NCBI RefSeq assembly: GCF_001664485.1
Contig: NZ_CP013630.1
Location: forward strand, 3,661,001 to 3,725,000
Source of the DNA: Rhizobium sp. N324
GTDB taxonomy: Bacteria; Pseudomonadota; Alphaproteobacteria; Rhizobiales; Rhizobiaceae
Direction: 5' to 3'
Length of the DNA: 64,000 nucleotides
Under the pieces are notes generated by a model. The model searched no databases. It worked only from the letters and a program-made list of their open reading frames with translations, and was not told where the DNA came from. Of the stretch, positions 26,612-35,327 are shown piece by piece. A program made the position numbers and the translations under genes. Position 1 is the first letter of the stretch; each line of letters starts with the position of its first letter.

Positions 26612-26974
26612 GAGAACCTCGAACGTAAAAGGGACGCGCACTTTCGGCGCACGCCCTATTAGCTGGTCCATATTGCCGCGGCCAATGAATATTACATGAC
26701 ATGAAACGATCGAAATCGTGCCGTCACAAAACCTTCATTCGGATGTTATTTGCCGCAGCCGAGGCTATATTTAGAGAAGCCCCGCCAGCCTCCCCAGCGC
26801 ACTGCCGAACAATTATATTTGTATGCGAATAATCAGGATTTTCAAGGGTTTTCAATATTTGCCTATATTGCGATGCAGCATCGCTATTGGCGAATACTCG
26901 CGCATGAAAACTTGCAAATTCGGCTATCTCTAAGCCATTGCACTCATGTGCAACGCCTGGTTTCAGCGCTGAAA
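26612..26974. promoter_or_regulatory. ugpB upstream region, AT-rich, no gene
   Basis: This gap holds the promoter of the leftward ugp operon and the 3' flank of the ROK gene. It is notably AT-rich from about 26800. The only clear symmetric site is TTGCAC-TCAT-GTGCAA (26938-26953), just beyond the ROK stop codon. Related pieces GCGAATAATC and GCGAATACTC occur at about 26824 and 26890. The short open frame at 26750-26992 lacks codon bias and is not credible. Confidence 0.4.
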
Positions 26975-28180
26975 TTAGAGGAAATCCTTTAAAATTGCGG
27001 CAAACCGGGGATCGAATGCACGGCTGATCGGTCCGGCGGCAGCGCCGATTGCCACCGACCAGGGATCGGCCATGCCGGGCTGCAGGCGCGGCAGCATTCG
27101 GCCGGGTCGTTCAGCGATTGAGGGCCGCAACGGGCCGATGGCCGCTATCAACCTGTTCACCAGCGCTTCCGGCGCACTGCCGCAGAGGATCACGGTCTGC
27201 GGATCGAAGACCGTTTCGATGAGATGGATGCTCCAGCGCAGGTCTGCCGCCGCCGCCTCGACCCAGGTTTCGATGCTTTGATCGCCCCTTGATGCAAGAT
27301 AGTTGATGCGTGCAGGCAGGCCGGGATCGGCGGGATCGGCCGAGAGATGCTGATAGAGCGATGCGAGCGAAGCGCGATGTTCGAGCGGCGTCGATTTGCC
27401 GTCGGCAAACAGCAGCGCCATGCCGATCTCGCCGGCATTGCCGTTAGCGCCACAGTAGAGCTCGCCGTTCAGGATAAGGCCGGCGCCGATGCCGTAGCCG
27501 ACGAAGAGGCAGACGGCATGGTCGAGACCATGGGCGGCTCCGACCATGCGCTCGGCGGTCGCCGCCGCCGCCGCATCGTTCTGCAGGCCGACATCGAGCC
27601 CGGTGCCGGCCGTCAGCGTGTCCAGCAGCGGAAACTTCTGCCAGGCCTCCATCATCCACGGATCGTCGCCGCTGCCTGCCACCCCGAAGGGTCCCGGCAT
27701 GGCGGCACCGAGGCCGACCAGCCGCTTTTCAGACTGCTGGACGATGCCGGCCAGCCTGGAACGCACATCGGCGACAAGATCGAGGATGACCTCTGTTCCC
27801 GTCGACGGGCCTCCTGGCGGGAGGCCGGCTTCTGCGCGCACGAGAACGCTGCCGATGAGATCGACGGCAACCGCCCGCGTCACATGCCGGTCGATCTGCA
27901 GGCCGATCGCGAAGGCGCCTTCGGGCACCAGCCGATAGGGCGTCGAGGGCTGCCCCCTGCCCTTGCGCACCGGCTCCTGCGAACGGACGAGCCCATCGCG
28001 CTCGAGTTCCTCGATGATATTGGACACCGTCTGCTTGGTGAGCCACGTCGCCCGCGCCAGATCGGCCCGTGAAAGCTGACCATTGATCCTCAAGGCGTCG
28101 ATCATCACGCGCCGGTTATGCGCGCTGGTGCCTTCGTGGTTGGTGCCGCTCTTGGCCCGGATCGGCCTGACGTCATTCAT
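26975..28180 (-). CDS. ROK-family transcriptional repressor
   Basis: Regulator of 401 residues: an N-terminal MarR-like helix-turn-helix (LSRADLARATWLTKQTVSNI, residues about 36-56), a wing (RKGRGQPSTPYRLV) and a sugar-kinase-like ROK domain. The ROK glycine motif GANGNAGEIGM is present, but its usual final histidine is Met, and the CxCGxxGC zinc motif that normally follows is absent. This is therefore an atypical, probably zinc-free ROK repressor. The ATG at 28180 has AGAGG 8 bases before it, so it was chosen over the TTG at 28186. It diverges from the sugar importer operon and likely represses it. Confidence 0.9.
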   Translation of the reverse strand: MNDVRPIRAKSGTNHEGTSAHNRRVMIDALRINGQLSRADLARATWLTKQTVSNIIEELERDGLVRSQEPVRKGRGQPSTPYRLVPEGAFAIGLQIDRHVTRAVAVDLIGSVLVRAEAGLPPGGPSTGTEVILDLVADVRSRLAGIVQQSEKRLVGLGAAMPGPFGVAGSGDDPWMMEAWQKFPLLDTLTAGTGLDVGLQNDAAAAATAERMVGAAHGLDHAVCLFVGYGIGAGLILNGELYCGANGNAGEIGMALLFADGKSTPLEHRASLASLYQHLSADPADPGLPARINYLASRGDQSIETWVEAAAADLRWSIHLIETVFDPQTVILCGSAPEALVNRLIAAIGPLRPSIAERPGRMLPRLQPGMADPWSVAIGAAAGPISRAFDPRFAAILKDFL

Positions 28181-28222
28181 GTGCAATTGCCTCTTGACTC
28201 CAGTAGAATGTTCAAGAAGTAA

Positions 28223-28243
28223 TAAGTCAAGACAATTGACTTA
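28223..28243. promoter_or_regulatory. Inverted repeat, candidate ROK operator
   Basis: TAAGTCAA-GACAA-TTGACTTA, perfect 8-base arms with a 5-base spacer, lies between the divergent ROK gene and the importer operon. The right arm contains TTGACT, usable as a -35 element, so binding would block transcription. Assigned by position and symmetry. Confidence 0.6.
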
Positions 28244-28376
28244 ATAAGGGACCGGAGAGTTCCAGGGAACGCAGGATGCCGACAGCGGCTCCGACGACGC
28301 TCCGAGACGATTTCTCGATACCGATGGCGGAGGGCCGCCCTCGGCAATGCGTAAATGTCAAAAACTGGAGGCTGCA

Positions 28377-29615
28377 ATGCTGAAATCCCTTACCAAGACG
28401 CTTCTGGGTGCGGCCTTGATCGGCGCATCGCTTGCACCGCATGCTTTCGCCGAGACGACGCTGAACGCGCTTTTCATGGCGCAGGCCGCTTACAGCGAGG
28501 CCGATGTGCGCGCCATGACCGACGCCTTCGCCAAGGCGAACCCCGACATCAAGGTCAATCTCGAATTCGTTCCCTATGAGGGCCTGCACGATAAGACGGT
28601 GCTGGCGCAGGGTTCCGGCGGCGGTTACGACGTCGTGCTCTTCGACGTCATCTGGCCGGCCGAATACGCCACCAACAAGGTGCTGGTCGACGTCTCCTCC
28701 CGTATCACCGAGGAGATGAAGAAGGGCGTGCTGCCGGGCGCCTGGACCACCGTGCAGTATGACGGCAAATATTACGGCATGCCCTGGATCCTCGACACCA
28801 AATACCTGTTCTACAACAAGGAAATCCTCGAAAAGGCCGGCATCAAGGCGCCGCCGAAGACCTGGGACGAGCTGACCGAGCAGGCGAAGGCGATCAAGGA
28901 CAAGGGCTTGCTCGCCACCCCGATCGCCTGGAGCTGGTCGCAGGCCGAAGCCGCGATCTGCGACTACACCACGCTCGTCAGCGCCTATGGCGGCGATTTC
29001 CTCAAGGACGGCAAGCCGGCCTTCCAGACCGGTGGCGGCCTCGATGCGCTGAAATACATGGTCTCCAGCTATTCCTCCGGCCTGACCAATCCCAACTCCA
29101 AGGAGTTCCTGGAAGAGGACGTCCGCAAGGTCTTCGAAAACGGCGATGCCGCCTTCGCGCTGAACTGGACCTACATGTACAACATGGCCAACGACCCGAA
29201 GGACAGCAAGGTCGCGGGCAAGGTTGGTGTCGTGCCGGCGCCGGGTGTCGCCGGTAAAAGCCAGGCGTCTGCCGTCAACGGCTCGATGGGCCTCGGCATC
29301 ACCTCTGCCAGCCAGCATCCCGACGAGGCCTGGAAATACATCACCTTCATGACCTCGCAGGCCACACAAAATGCCTATGCCAAGCTCAGCCTGCCGATCT
29401 GGGCCTCCTCCTACGAGGATCCTGGTGTCACCAAAGGCCAGGAAGAACTGATCTCCGCCGCCAAGGTCGGCCTTGCCGCCATGTATCCGCGCCCGACGAC
29501 GCCGAAATATCAGGAGCTTTCGACTGCGCTGCAGCAGGCGATCCAGGAATCGCTGCTCGGCCAGTCCACGCCGGAGGACGCGCTGAAGTCGGCCGCCGAC
29601 AATAGCGGTCTCTGA
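28377..29615 (+). CDS. CUT1 ABC importer, sugar-type substrate-binding protein
   Basis: Periplasmic binding protein of 412 residues. The ATG at 28377 follows GGAGG and opens a signal peptide (cleavage near AFAET). The fold is the bacterial solute-binding family 1 type (MalE/FrlO group): VNLEFVPYEGLHDKTVLAQG, DVVLFDVIWPAEYA, YGMPWILDTKYLFYNKEIL and MGLGITSASQHPDEAWKYI. It heads an operon with two permeases, a SIS-domain isomerase, a PfkB kinase and an ATPase. The gene set suggests the ligand is a sugar-amino conjugate (Amadori compound) or amino sugar; this is inference from the neighbours. Confidence 0.9.
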   Translation: MLKSLTKTLLGAALIGASLAPHAFAETTLNALFMAQAAYSEADVRAMTDAFAKANPDIKVNLEFVPYEGLHDKTVLAQGSGGGYDVVLFDVIWPAEYATNKVLVDVSSRITEEMKKGVLPGAWTTVQYDGKYYGMPWILDTKYLFYNKEILEKAGIKAPPKTWDELTEQAKAIKDKGLLATPIAWSWSQAEAAICDYTTLVSAYGGDFLKDGKPAFQTGGGLDALKYMVSSYSSGLTNPNSKEFLEEDVRKVFENGDAAFALNWTYMYNMANDPKDSKVAGKVGVVPAPGVAGKSQASAVNGSMGLGITSASQHPDEAWKYITFMTSQATQNAYAKLSLPIWASSYEDPGVTKGQEELISAAKVGLAAMYPRPTTPKYQELSTALQQAIQESLLGQSTPEDALKSAADNSGL

Positions 29616-29630
29616 GCAGCCCCCAAAACC

Positions 29631-29653
29631 CCGGGCGGCGCCGCGCCGCCCGG
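29631..29653. promoter_or_regulatory. Hairpin after the binding-protein gene
   Basis: Perfect 10-base GC stem CCGGGCGGCG-CCG-CGCCGCCCGG with no U-tract, 15 bases after the stop. It is the likely cause of unequal expression of binding protein and permeases, as at 25208-25240 in the ugp operon. Confidence 0.6.
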
Positions 29654-29687
29654 TCTCCAAAACGATGAATGAAGAAGGGTCACCTCG

Positions 29688-30572
29688 ATGTCCGGCACAT
29701 GGCTGACAACGCGCGCGTGGCTTTTGATGCTGCCGCTTCTCGTGGTCATGATCTCGGTCATCGGCTGGCCTCTGATCGATACCGTCGGCCTTTCCTTCAC
29801 CGATGCCAAGCTCGTCGGCACTGAAGGCAGCTTCGTCGGCCTCGACAATTACGCCAGGATGCTCTCCGGCTCGAATTTCCAGCGCACGCTGATCACCACC
29901 GCATGGTTTGCGATCGTCTCGGTCGCCGCCGAAATGGTGATCGGCGTACTGGCCGCCCTGCTGCTGAACCAGCAATTCCGCGGCCGCACGACGTTGCGCG
30001 CCCTGATGATCCTGCCCTGGGCGCTGCCGACTGTCGTCAACGCCACGCTGTGGCGGCTGATCTACAATCCGGAATATGGCGCGCTCAACGCTGCGCTGAC
30101 GCAGCTTGGTCTGCTCGATGCCTATCGCTCCTGGCTCGGCGAGCCGGGCACGGCGCTGGCCGCTCTCATCGTCGCCGACTGCTGGAAGAACTTCCCGCTG
30201 GTGGCGCTGATCGCGCTGGCCGCGCTCCAGGCCGTGCCGCGCGACATCACCGCCGCCTCGCTGGTCGACGGCGCCGGCCCCTTCGCCCGCTTCCGCTTCG
30301 TCATCCTGCCCTATCTCGCCGGCCCGCTGATGGTGGCGCTGGTGCTGCGCACGATCGAGGCCTTCAAGGTGTTCGACATCATCTGGGTCATGACCCGCGG
30401 CGGTCCGGCCAACAGCACCCGCACGCTGTCGATCCTCGTCTATCAGGAGGCCTTCTCCTTTCAGCGGGCGGGCTCAGGCGCATCGCTGGCCCTGATCGTC
30501 ACGCTGCTGGTGACGCTGCTTGCCGCCGGCTATGCCGCCCTGGTGCGCAAGACCGCCGGGAGTGCGGCCTGA
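29688..30572 (+). CDS. CUT1 ABC importer permease 1
   Basis: Inner-membrane permease of 294 residues with six helices, MalF/FrlN type. The EAA docking loop is ITAASLVDGAGPFARFRFVI (about residue 190), with ALMILPWALPTVVNATLW near 105 and the late WVMTRGGPANSTRTLSI typical of CUT1. The stop TGA shares one base with the next permease start (TGATG), so translation is coupled. It pairs with the following gene to form the channel. Confidence 0.92.
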   Translation: MSGTWLTTRAWLLMLPLLVVMISVIGWPLIDTVGLSFTDAKLVGTEGSFVGLDNYARMLSGSNFQRTLITTAWFAIVSVAAEMVIGVLAALLLNQQFRGRTTLRALMILPWALPTVVNATLWRLIYNPEYGALNAALTQLGLLDAYRSWLGEPGTALAALIVADCWKNFPLVALIALAALQAVPRDITAASLVDGAGPFARFRFVILPYLAGPLMVALVLRTIEAFKVFDIIWVMTRGGPANSTRTLSILVYQEAFSFQRAGSGASLALIVTLLVTLLAAGYAALVRKTAGSAA

Positions 30573-31417
30573 TGGAACGCCAAAATCCGCTCTTCTCAGC
30601 CTTCATCTACATCTGCGCGCTGCTGCTTGCCGCCGTCATCCTGGCACCGATCCTGTGGCTGTTCATCATGAGCATCTCGCCGGCCGCCGATCTTGCGGCA
30701 AAGCCGCTGCGCTGGTGGCCGCAGACAGCGGATTTCTCGCGATACCAGGTGCTGCTGTCGACGCTGGAAAACAGCGCCGGCGCGGCCTTCACCTCATCGC
30801 TCCGCAACAGCATCGAGGTGGCCGGCATGGCGACGATCGCCGCCATCGTGCTCGCCATCCCAGCCGGCTGGGCGGTGTCGCGCACACCTTCGGTGGGGTG
30901 GTCGCTGTCGATGGTGATCGCCACCTATATGCTGCCGCCGGTGGCGCTCGCCGTGCCGCTCTATATGGGTCTTTCCTATCTCGGCATGCTGAACAACGTC
31001 TTCGGCCTTGCCTTGGTCTATCTGACAATCCTGGCGCCGTTCACCACCTGGCTGATGAAATCCGGCTTCGATTCCATTCCGCGCGAGATCGAATCCGCCG
31101 CGATGATCGACGGCGCCGGCCTGTTCCAGACGCTCCGGATCATCACGCTGCCGCTCGCTGCCCCCGTGGTCGCGACCTCGAGCCTGTTTGCCTTCCTGCT
31201 CGCCTGGGATGAATTCTTCTATGCGCTGCTCTTCACCTCGGACCAGCGCGCCAAGACGCTGACCGTCGCCATTGCCGATCTCGCCGGCGGCCGCGTTTCC
31301 GATTATGGACTGATCGCCACGGCAGGCGTGCTCGCCGCCCTGCCCCCGGTGCTGATCGGTCTCGTCATGCAACGCGCCCTGATTTCAGGGCTCACCAGCG
31401 GCGGCGTCAAGGGATAA
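30572..31417 (+). CDS. CUT1 ABC importer permease 2
   Basis: Second permease, 281 residues, MalG/FrlM type. The longer frame upstream is out of place; the ATG at 30572 overlaps the preceding stop by one base and gives MERQNPLFSAFIYICALLLA, with helix 1. The EAA docking loop is EIESAAMIDGAGLFQTLRII (about residue 175). The family segment LLAWDEFFYALLFTS follows near 210. Together with the previous permease and the ATPase at 33342 it makes a complete importer. Confidence 0.92.
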   Translation: MERQNPLFSAFIYICALLLAAVILAPILWLFIMSISPAADLAAKPLRWWPQTADFSRYQVLLSTLENSAGAAFTSSLRNSIEVAGMATIAAIVLAIPAGWAVSRTPSVGWSLSMVIATYMLPPVALAVPLYMGLSYLGMLNNVFGLALVYLTILAPFTTWLMKSGFDSIPREIESAAMIDGAGLFQTLRIITLPLAAPVVATSSLFAFLLAWDEFFYALLFTSDQRAKTLTVAIADLAGGRVSDYGLIATAGVLAALPPVLIGLVMQRALISGLTSGGVKG

Positions 31418-31419
31418 TT

Positions 31420-32436
31420 ATGACAACAGAAAGAATCCGGCCGGCCGGACTTGCCGCGATCGATCGCGAAATGGCGCGCCAGCATGCCGATGCGCTAACC
31501 TCCTATGAAGCCGCCGCACCGACGGCGGCAAGAGCCGCCGCCTCGCTGAAGAAGACTGGCCGGCTGCTCCTGCTCGGCATGGGCGGCTCGCATGCGGTCA
31601 ACCGCGCCGTCGAACCGCTCTACCGGGCCCTCGGCATCGATGCCGTCGCCTTGCCGCTGTCCGAACAGCTCGGCCAGCCGCTGCCGATCACCGACAGGAC
31701 GATCTTCGTTACCTCGCAATCCGGCGAGAGCGCCGAGGTCCTGCGCTGGTTCGAAGAGACCGGCGGCACGGCAGAAACCTTCGGCCTGACACTGGAAGCC
31801 AGCTCCTTCCTCGCCAGAACCGCCCCGTCGCTGGTCGGCAGCGGCGGCACCGAGCTTGCCTTCGCCGCCACCCGCAGCCTAACGGTGACCTTCGCCCTGC
31901 ATCTGGCAATCCTTTCCGCCCTCGGCGAAGATCCCGCGGCGGCCCTTGCCGTCATCAAAGCACCCGAAGACCGTGACATCGCCGCGGCGCTGGCCGCGCT
32001 CGAAACCGTCACGACTGTCGTCACCTCGGGCCGCCGCTTGCAAGGCGTCGCCGAAGCGCTGGCGCTCGGGCTGACGGAGCTTTCGCGCCGCCCCTGCTTT
32101 TCGCTCGAAGGCGGCCAGTTGCGCCATGGCCCGATGGAAATGCTGGGGCCGGAGATCGGCGTCGTGCTGTTTCGCGGCCTCGACGAAACGGCAGGCCTCG
32201 TCACCGCAATGGCTGTGTCCGCCGTCGAGACCGGCGCGCCTGTCATCCTGTTCGACGCATCGAGCGAAGCCCCCGTCACCGGGACGGTGACGATCCGCTT
32301 TGCCCCGGCAACAGGCCTTGCCGCGATCTTCGCCATGCTGCCGGTCGCCCAGCGGCTGATGATCGCCTTTGCCGAAACCCGCGTGGACAATGCCGGAACA
32401 CCTGTCCGTTCTACCAAAATTACCCGGAGTGAATGA
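31420..32436 (+). CDS. Double-SIS-domain sugar isomerase/deglycase (GlmS-C / FrlB type)
   Basis: Cytoplasmic enzyme of 338 residues with two SIS domains and no glutaminase domain. SIS 1 has LLLLGMGGSHAVNRA and the phosphate-binding TSQSGESAEVLRWF; SIS 2 has VTSGRRLQGVAEALALGL. The GlmS-like active-site segment SLEGGQLRHGPMEML follows. Relatives include FrlB (fructosamine-6-phosphate deglycase), AgaS and GlmS isomerase domains. Being followed directly by a PfkB kinase, it would act on the phosphorylated product of that kinase, as FrlB acts after FrlD. The deglycase role is inference; amino-sugar isomerisation is the main alternative. Confidence 0.85.
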   Translation: MTTERIRPAGLAAIDREMARQHADALTSYEAAAPTAARAAASLKKTGRLLLLGMGGSHAVNRAVEPLYRALGIDAVALPLSEQLGQPLPITDRTIFVTSQSGESAEVLRWFEETGGTAETFGLTLEASSFLARTAPSLVGSGGTELAFAATRSLTVTFALHLAILSALGEDPAAALAVIKAPEDRDIAAALAALETVTTVVTSGRRLQGVAEALALGLTELSRRPCFSLEGGQLRHGPMEMLGPEIGVVLFRGLDETAGLVTAMAVSAVETGAPVILFDASSEAPVTGTVTIRFAPATGLAAIFAMLPVAQRLMIAFAETRVDNAGTPVRSTKITRSE

Positions 32437-33345
32437 ATGCGGCCGCTTGCAGTCATCGGCAACGTCAATGTCGACCTCATCCTTGGACCAGCCGCGCCGT
32501 GGCCGAAGGCCGGGACGGAAATCATCGTCGATCATGACGAGCTCAGGGTCGGCGGAGCAGCCGGCAACAGCGCGCTCGCCTGGCAGGCGCTCGGCGTCGA
32601 ATTCGAGATCGCCGCCAATATCGGCAGCGACCAATTCGGCCGTTGGCTTGCCGAAGCCTTCGGCCATCGTGCCGAGAAGTGGCCGGTCCGCCCTGAGAAG
32701 ACTACGCTCTCCGTCGGCATTACCCATCCGGATGGCGAGCGCACCTTCTTCACGACGACGGGCCACCTGCCGCGCTTCAGCCTCGCCGACGTCTTCGCCG
32801 TCGTCGACGGCGCAAAGCTCCGGGGCGGTTATGCGCTTCTCTGCGGCGCCTTTCTCACCGACGATCTGACCAGAGAATATGGCGCCGTCTTCGACTGGGC
32901 CGAGCGCCATGACATCGCCGTCGCGCTCGACACCGGCTGGCCGCTCGACGGCTGGACGGAAGAGAATTGCGCGGCGACAAGAGCCTGGCTTTCCCGGAGC
33001 CGCATCGCGCTCTTGAACGAGGTCGAGACGACGACGCTTGCCGGCATCGCCGATGCGATTGAGGCGGCCCGCGAAATCCGGTCGCACATGCCGGAAGGCG
33101 CGATCGTCGTCGTCAAGCGCGGCCCGGACGGCGCGATCGCGATCGGGCCGGACGGCCTGCTGGTGTCGGCGGAGGCGCCCCTCGTCACGGTGGTCGACAC
33201 GATCGGCGCCGGCGATGTCTTCAACGCCGCCTTCCTCGCCGCGCTGGCAAAGGACGAGCCTTTGGTCTCCTGCCTGAAGGCGGGGACCGAGGTCGCCTCG
33301 CGCGCCATTTCCACCCTGCCCCGTAACTACGGTGATCCATCATGA
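32437..33345 (+). CDS. PfkB-family carbohydrate kinase
   Basis: Ribokinase-like sugar kinase of 302 residues. The N-terminal signature is GGAAGNSALAWQALGVEFEI (about 44-63). The C-terminal signature DTIGAGDVFNAAFLAAL carries the catalytic aspartate (about residue 250). The substrate lid strands are short. It starts immediately after the SIS gene stop and overlaps the ATPase gene by four bases. In the Bacillus frl operon a PfkB kinase (FrlD) phosphorylates the imported fructosamine; the same role is inferred here. It could equally be a kinase for another imported sugar. Confidence 0.9.
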   Translation: MRPLAVIGNVNVDLILGPAAPWPKAGTEIIVDHDELRVGGAAGNSALAWQALGVEFEIAANIGSDQFGRWLAEAFGHRAEKWPVRPEKTTLSVGITHPDGERTFFTTTGHLPRFSLADVFAVVDGAKLRGGYALLCGAFLTDDLTREYGAVFDWAERHDIAVALDTGWPLDGWTEENCAATRAWLSRSRIALLNEVETTTLAGIADAIEAAREIRSHMPEGAIVVVKRGPDGAIAIGPDGLLVSAEAPLVTVVDTIGAGDVFNAAFLAALAKDEPLVSCLKAGTEVASRAISTLPRNYGDPS

Positions 33346-34421
33346 GCGCGCTCGACATCCAGAACATCCGCAAGACCTACGGCGAAGTCGAGACGCTGAA
33401 AGGCATCGACATCTCGCTGGAAAGCGGCGAGTTCCTCGTGCTGCTCGGCTCGTCGGGCTGCGGCAAGTCCACGCTCCTGAACATCATTGCCGGTCTTGCA
33501 GAGGCGACGAGCGGCGACGTCAGGATCGGCAGGCGCTCGGTGCTCGGCGTGCACCCGAAGGACCGCGACATCGCCATGGTCTTTCAATCCTATGCGCTCT
33601 ACCCCAATCTGACGGTGCATCGGAACATCGGTTTCGGCCTGGAAATGCGCAAGGTACCGGCGCCCGAGCGCGACAGAGCGGTACGCGATGCCGCAAAACT
33701 CCTGCAGATCGAAAACCTCCTCGAGCGCAAGCCGAGCCAGCTTTCCGGCGGCCAGCGCCAGCGCGTCGCGATCGGCCGCGCGCTGGTGCGCAAGCCGGAG
33801 GTTTTCCTGTTCGACGAGCCACTTTCCAATCTCGACGCCAAGCTGCGCATGGAAATGCGCACCGAAATCAAGCGGCTTCACCAGATGCTGAAGACCACCG
33901 TCGTCTATGTGACCCATGACCAGATCGAGGCGATGACGCTGGCAAGCCGCATCGCCGTCATGCGCGACGGCCGCATCGAGCAGCTCGGCACGCCTGAGGA
34001 AATCTACAACCATCCGGCAACGCTCTATGTCGCCACCTTCGTCGGCGCGCCGCCGATGAACCTGCTGAAAGCGACGGTGCGTAACGGTCGCTTGGCGCTT
34101 TCAGGCTCCGATGCCGGCCTGCCTCTGCCCGCCCGTTTCCGCGATGCGGCCGGCGATGGCCGCGATCTCGTCCTCGGCCTCCGCCCCGAGGCGCTTCGCA
34201 CCGCCGGCACCGGCCTGTCGATCGAGGCAACCGCGGAGGTCGCCGAACTGACCGGCCCGGAACTCGTCATCACAGCCGTTGCCGCAAATCAGCGGCTGAT
34301 GGCCTGCCTGCCGCCGCGCACGCCGATCCGCGACAACGAAAAACTGACCCTCTTCTTCGACGAGGAGGCAATGCATCTTTTCGATCCGGAAACCGGCCTC
34401 AGCTGCCTCCCTGCGCAATAG
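33342..34421 (+). CDS. CUT1 ABC importer ATPase (MalK/UgpC-like)
   Basis: ATP-binding subunit of 359 residues: Walker [12 protein letters not shown] (about 37), signature [14 protein letters not shown], Walker [14 protein letters not shown], switch VTHDQIEAM. A TOBE-type regulatory domain follows from about 240. It overlaps the kinase gene by four bases (ATGA) and is the last gene of the operon. It is similar to the UgpC at 22196-23305, but belongs to its own system. The gene converges on the GH16 gene, 28 bases away. Confidence 0.92.
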   Translation: MSALDIQNIRKTYGEVETLKGIDISLESGEFLVLLGSSGCGKSTLLNIIAGLAEATSGDVRIGRRSVLGVHPKDRDIAMVFQSYALYPNLTVHRNIGFGLEMRKVPAPERDRAVRDAAKLLQIENLLERKPSQLSGGQRQRVAIGRALVRKPEVFLFDEPLSNLDAKLRMEMRTEIKRLHQMLKTTVVYVTHDQIEAMTLASRIAVMRDGRIEQLGTPEEIYNHPATLYVATFVGAPPMNLLKATVRNGRLALSGSDAGLPLPARFRDAAGDGRDLVLGLRPEALRTAGTGLSIEATAEVAELTGPELVITAVAANQRLMACLPPRTPIRDNEKLTLFFDEEAMHLFDPETGLSCLPAQ

Positions 34422-34449
34422 GCCGGCCAGGGCGCCATGCACTTCTCGT

Positions 34450-35277
34450 TCAATTGGCGGCGTCGGCAGGCTTTCGCTTGTAGACATGGATATAGTCGAC
34501 GAGCAGAATGGAAGGGTTCGGCGTTTCATCGATCGGCCATCCCGAGCCGAGCGCCAGATTGACCAGCGGATAGAACGGCATGTGGAACTCCTCCGGGGTG
34601 TCGAAGCTCCAGAGGTACTGGCGATCCAGATAGAATGTCGTCTTGTCGGCTTGGATATCGACGCCGTAGGTATGATACTCGCTGTTTAAAATTCCGTCCT
34701 CAACCGTTTTCCAATAGCCGCCGGTCGAGTTCTGGCCGCCCTGGCTCTGACGCCAGATATGAAAACCCATGCTGAATTCGTAGGGCGCCCGTCCGTAATA
34801 TTCCAGCACGTCGATCTCGGCGGTGTATTTCGACCGGTCGAGCCCGATCAGCCAGAAGGCCGGCCAGACGCCCTTGCCCGGCGGCAGCTTCATGCGTGCT
34901 TCGAAATAGCCGAACTGCTGCGAGAAACCTTCGCCCTTCGGGTTCACCGACGACAGCAAGCCCGAGCGCCAGGTCCCGTCGGCCTCCTTGCGCGCTTCGA
35001 TCTTCAAAATTCCCTGATCGGTGGTAAACGGAAAGCCGGGAGCAGGATCGGTGAAACGGGCATCTCCGAAATCGCCGTTCCAAGGCGTATGGGCGATCCA
35101 GCGGGAGCTTTTCTCTCCCCAGGCAGAAACGTCGAGGCTGTCGAAACTCTCCTCGAACGTCAGCTGATACGCATTGATGTTGAGCGGTTCCTGGGCGACG
35201 CTCGGCTGGCCGGGCAACGCACCCAGACCAAGAACGACAAGCAGACCCAAACCCTTAGAAAATATCCCGTAACGCAT
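34450..35277 (-). CDS. Secreted glycoside hydrolase family 16 (endo-beta-glycanase)
   Basis: A 275-residue GH16 enzyme, the family of ExoK/ExsH-type succinoglycan and beta-1,3(4)-glucan endo-hydrolases. The ATG at 35277 follows GGAGA and opens a signal peptide (cleavage near SVAQE), so the enzyme is exported. The catalytic motif EIDVLE (about residues 154-159) has both glutamates and the middle aspartate. Supporting segments are FGYFEARMKLPPGKGVWPAF and YHTYGVDIQADKTTFYLD. It is last in the leftward polysaccharide operon and probably trims or releases the polymer made by this locus. Confidence 0.93.
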   Translation of the reverse strand: MRYGIFSKGLGLLVVLGLGALPGQPSVAQEPLNINAYQLTFEESFDSLDVSAWGEKSSRWIAHTPWNGDFGDARFTDPAPGFPFTTDQGILKIEARKEADGTWRSGLLSSVNPKGEGFSQQFGYFEARMKLPPGKGVWPAFWLIGLDRSKYTAEIDVLEYYGRAPYEFSMGFHIWRQSQGGQNSTGGYWKTVEDGILNSEYHTYGVDIQADKTTFYLDRQYLWSFDTPEEFHMPFYPLVNLALGSGWPIDETPNPSILLVDYIHVYKRKPADAAN

Positions 35278-35327
35278 TCTGCTCTCCGAAAAACGCCAAA
35301 CCAATCACTCGACTGCACTTGTCTCGA

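Noticed and set aside
26640..26740. Pho box before ugpB, expected for a PhoB-controlled ugp operon
   Set aside because: Only loose TTCAT/GTCAT repeats are present (around GTTTCATGTCATG on the minus strand) without the 11-base spacing of a Pho box; not strong enough to annotate.
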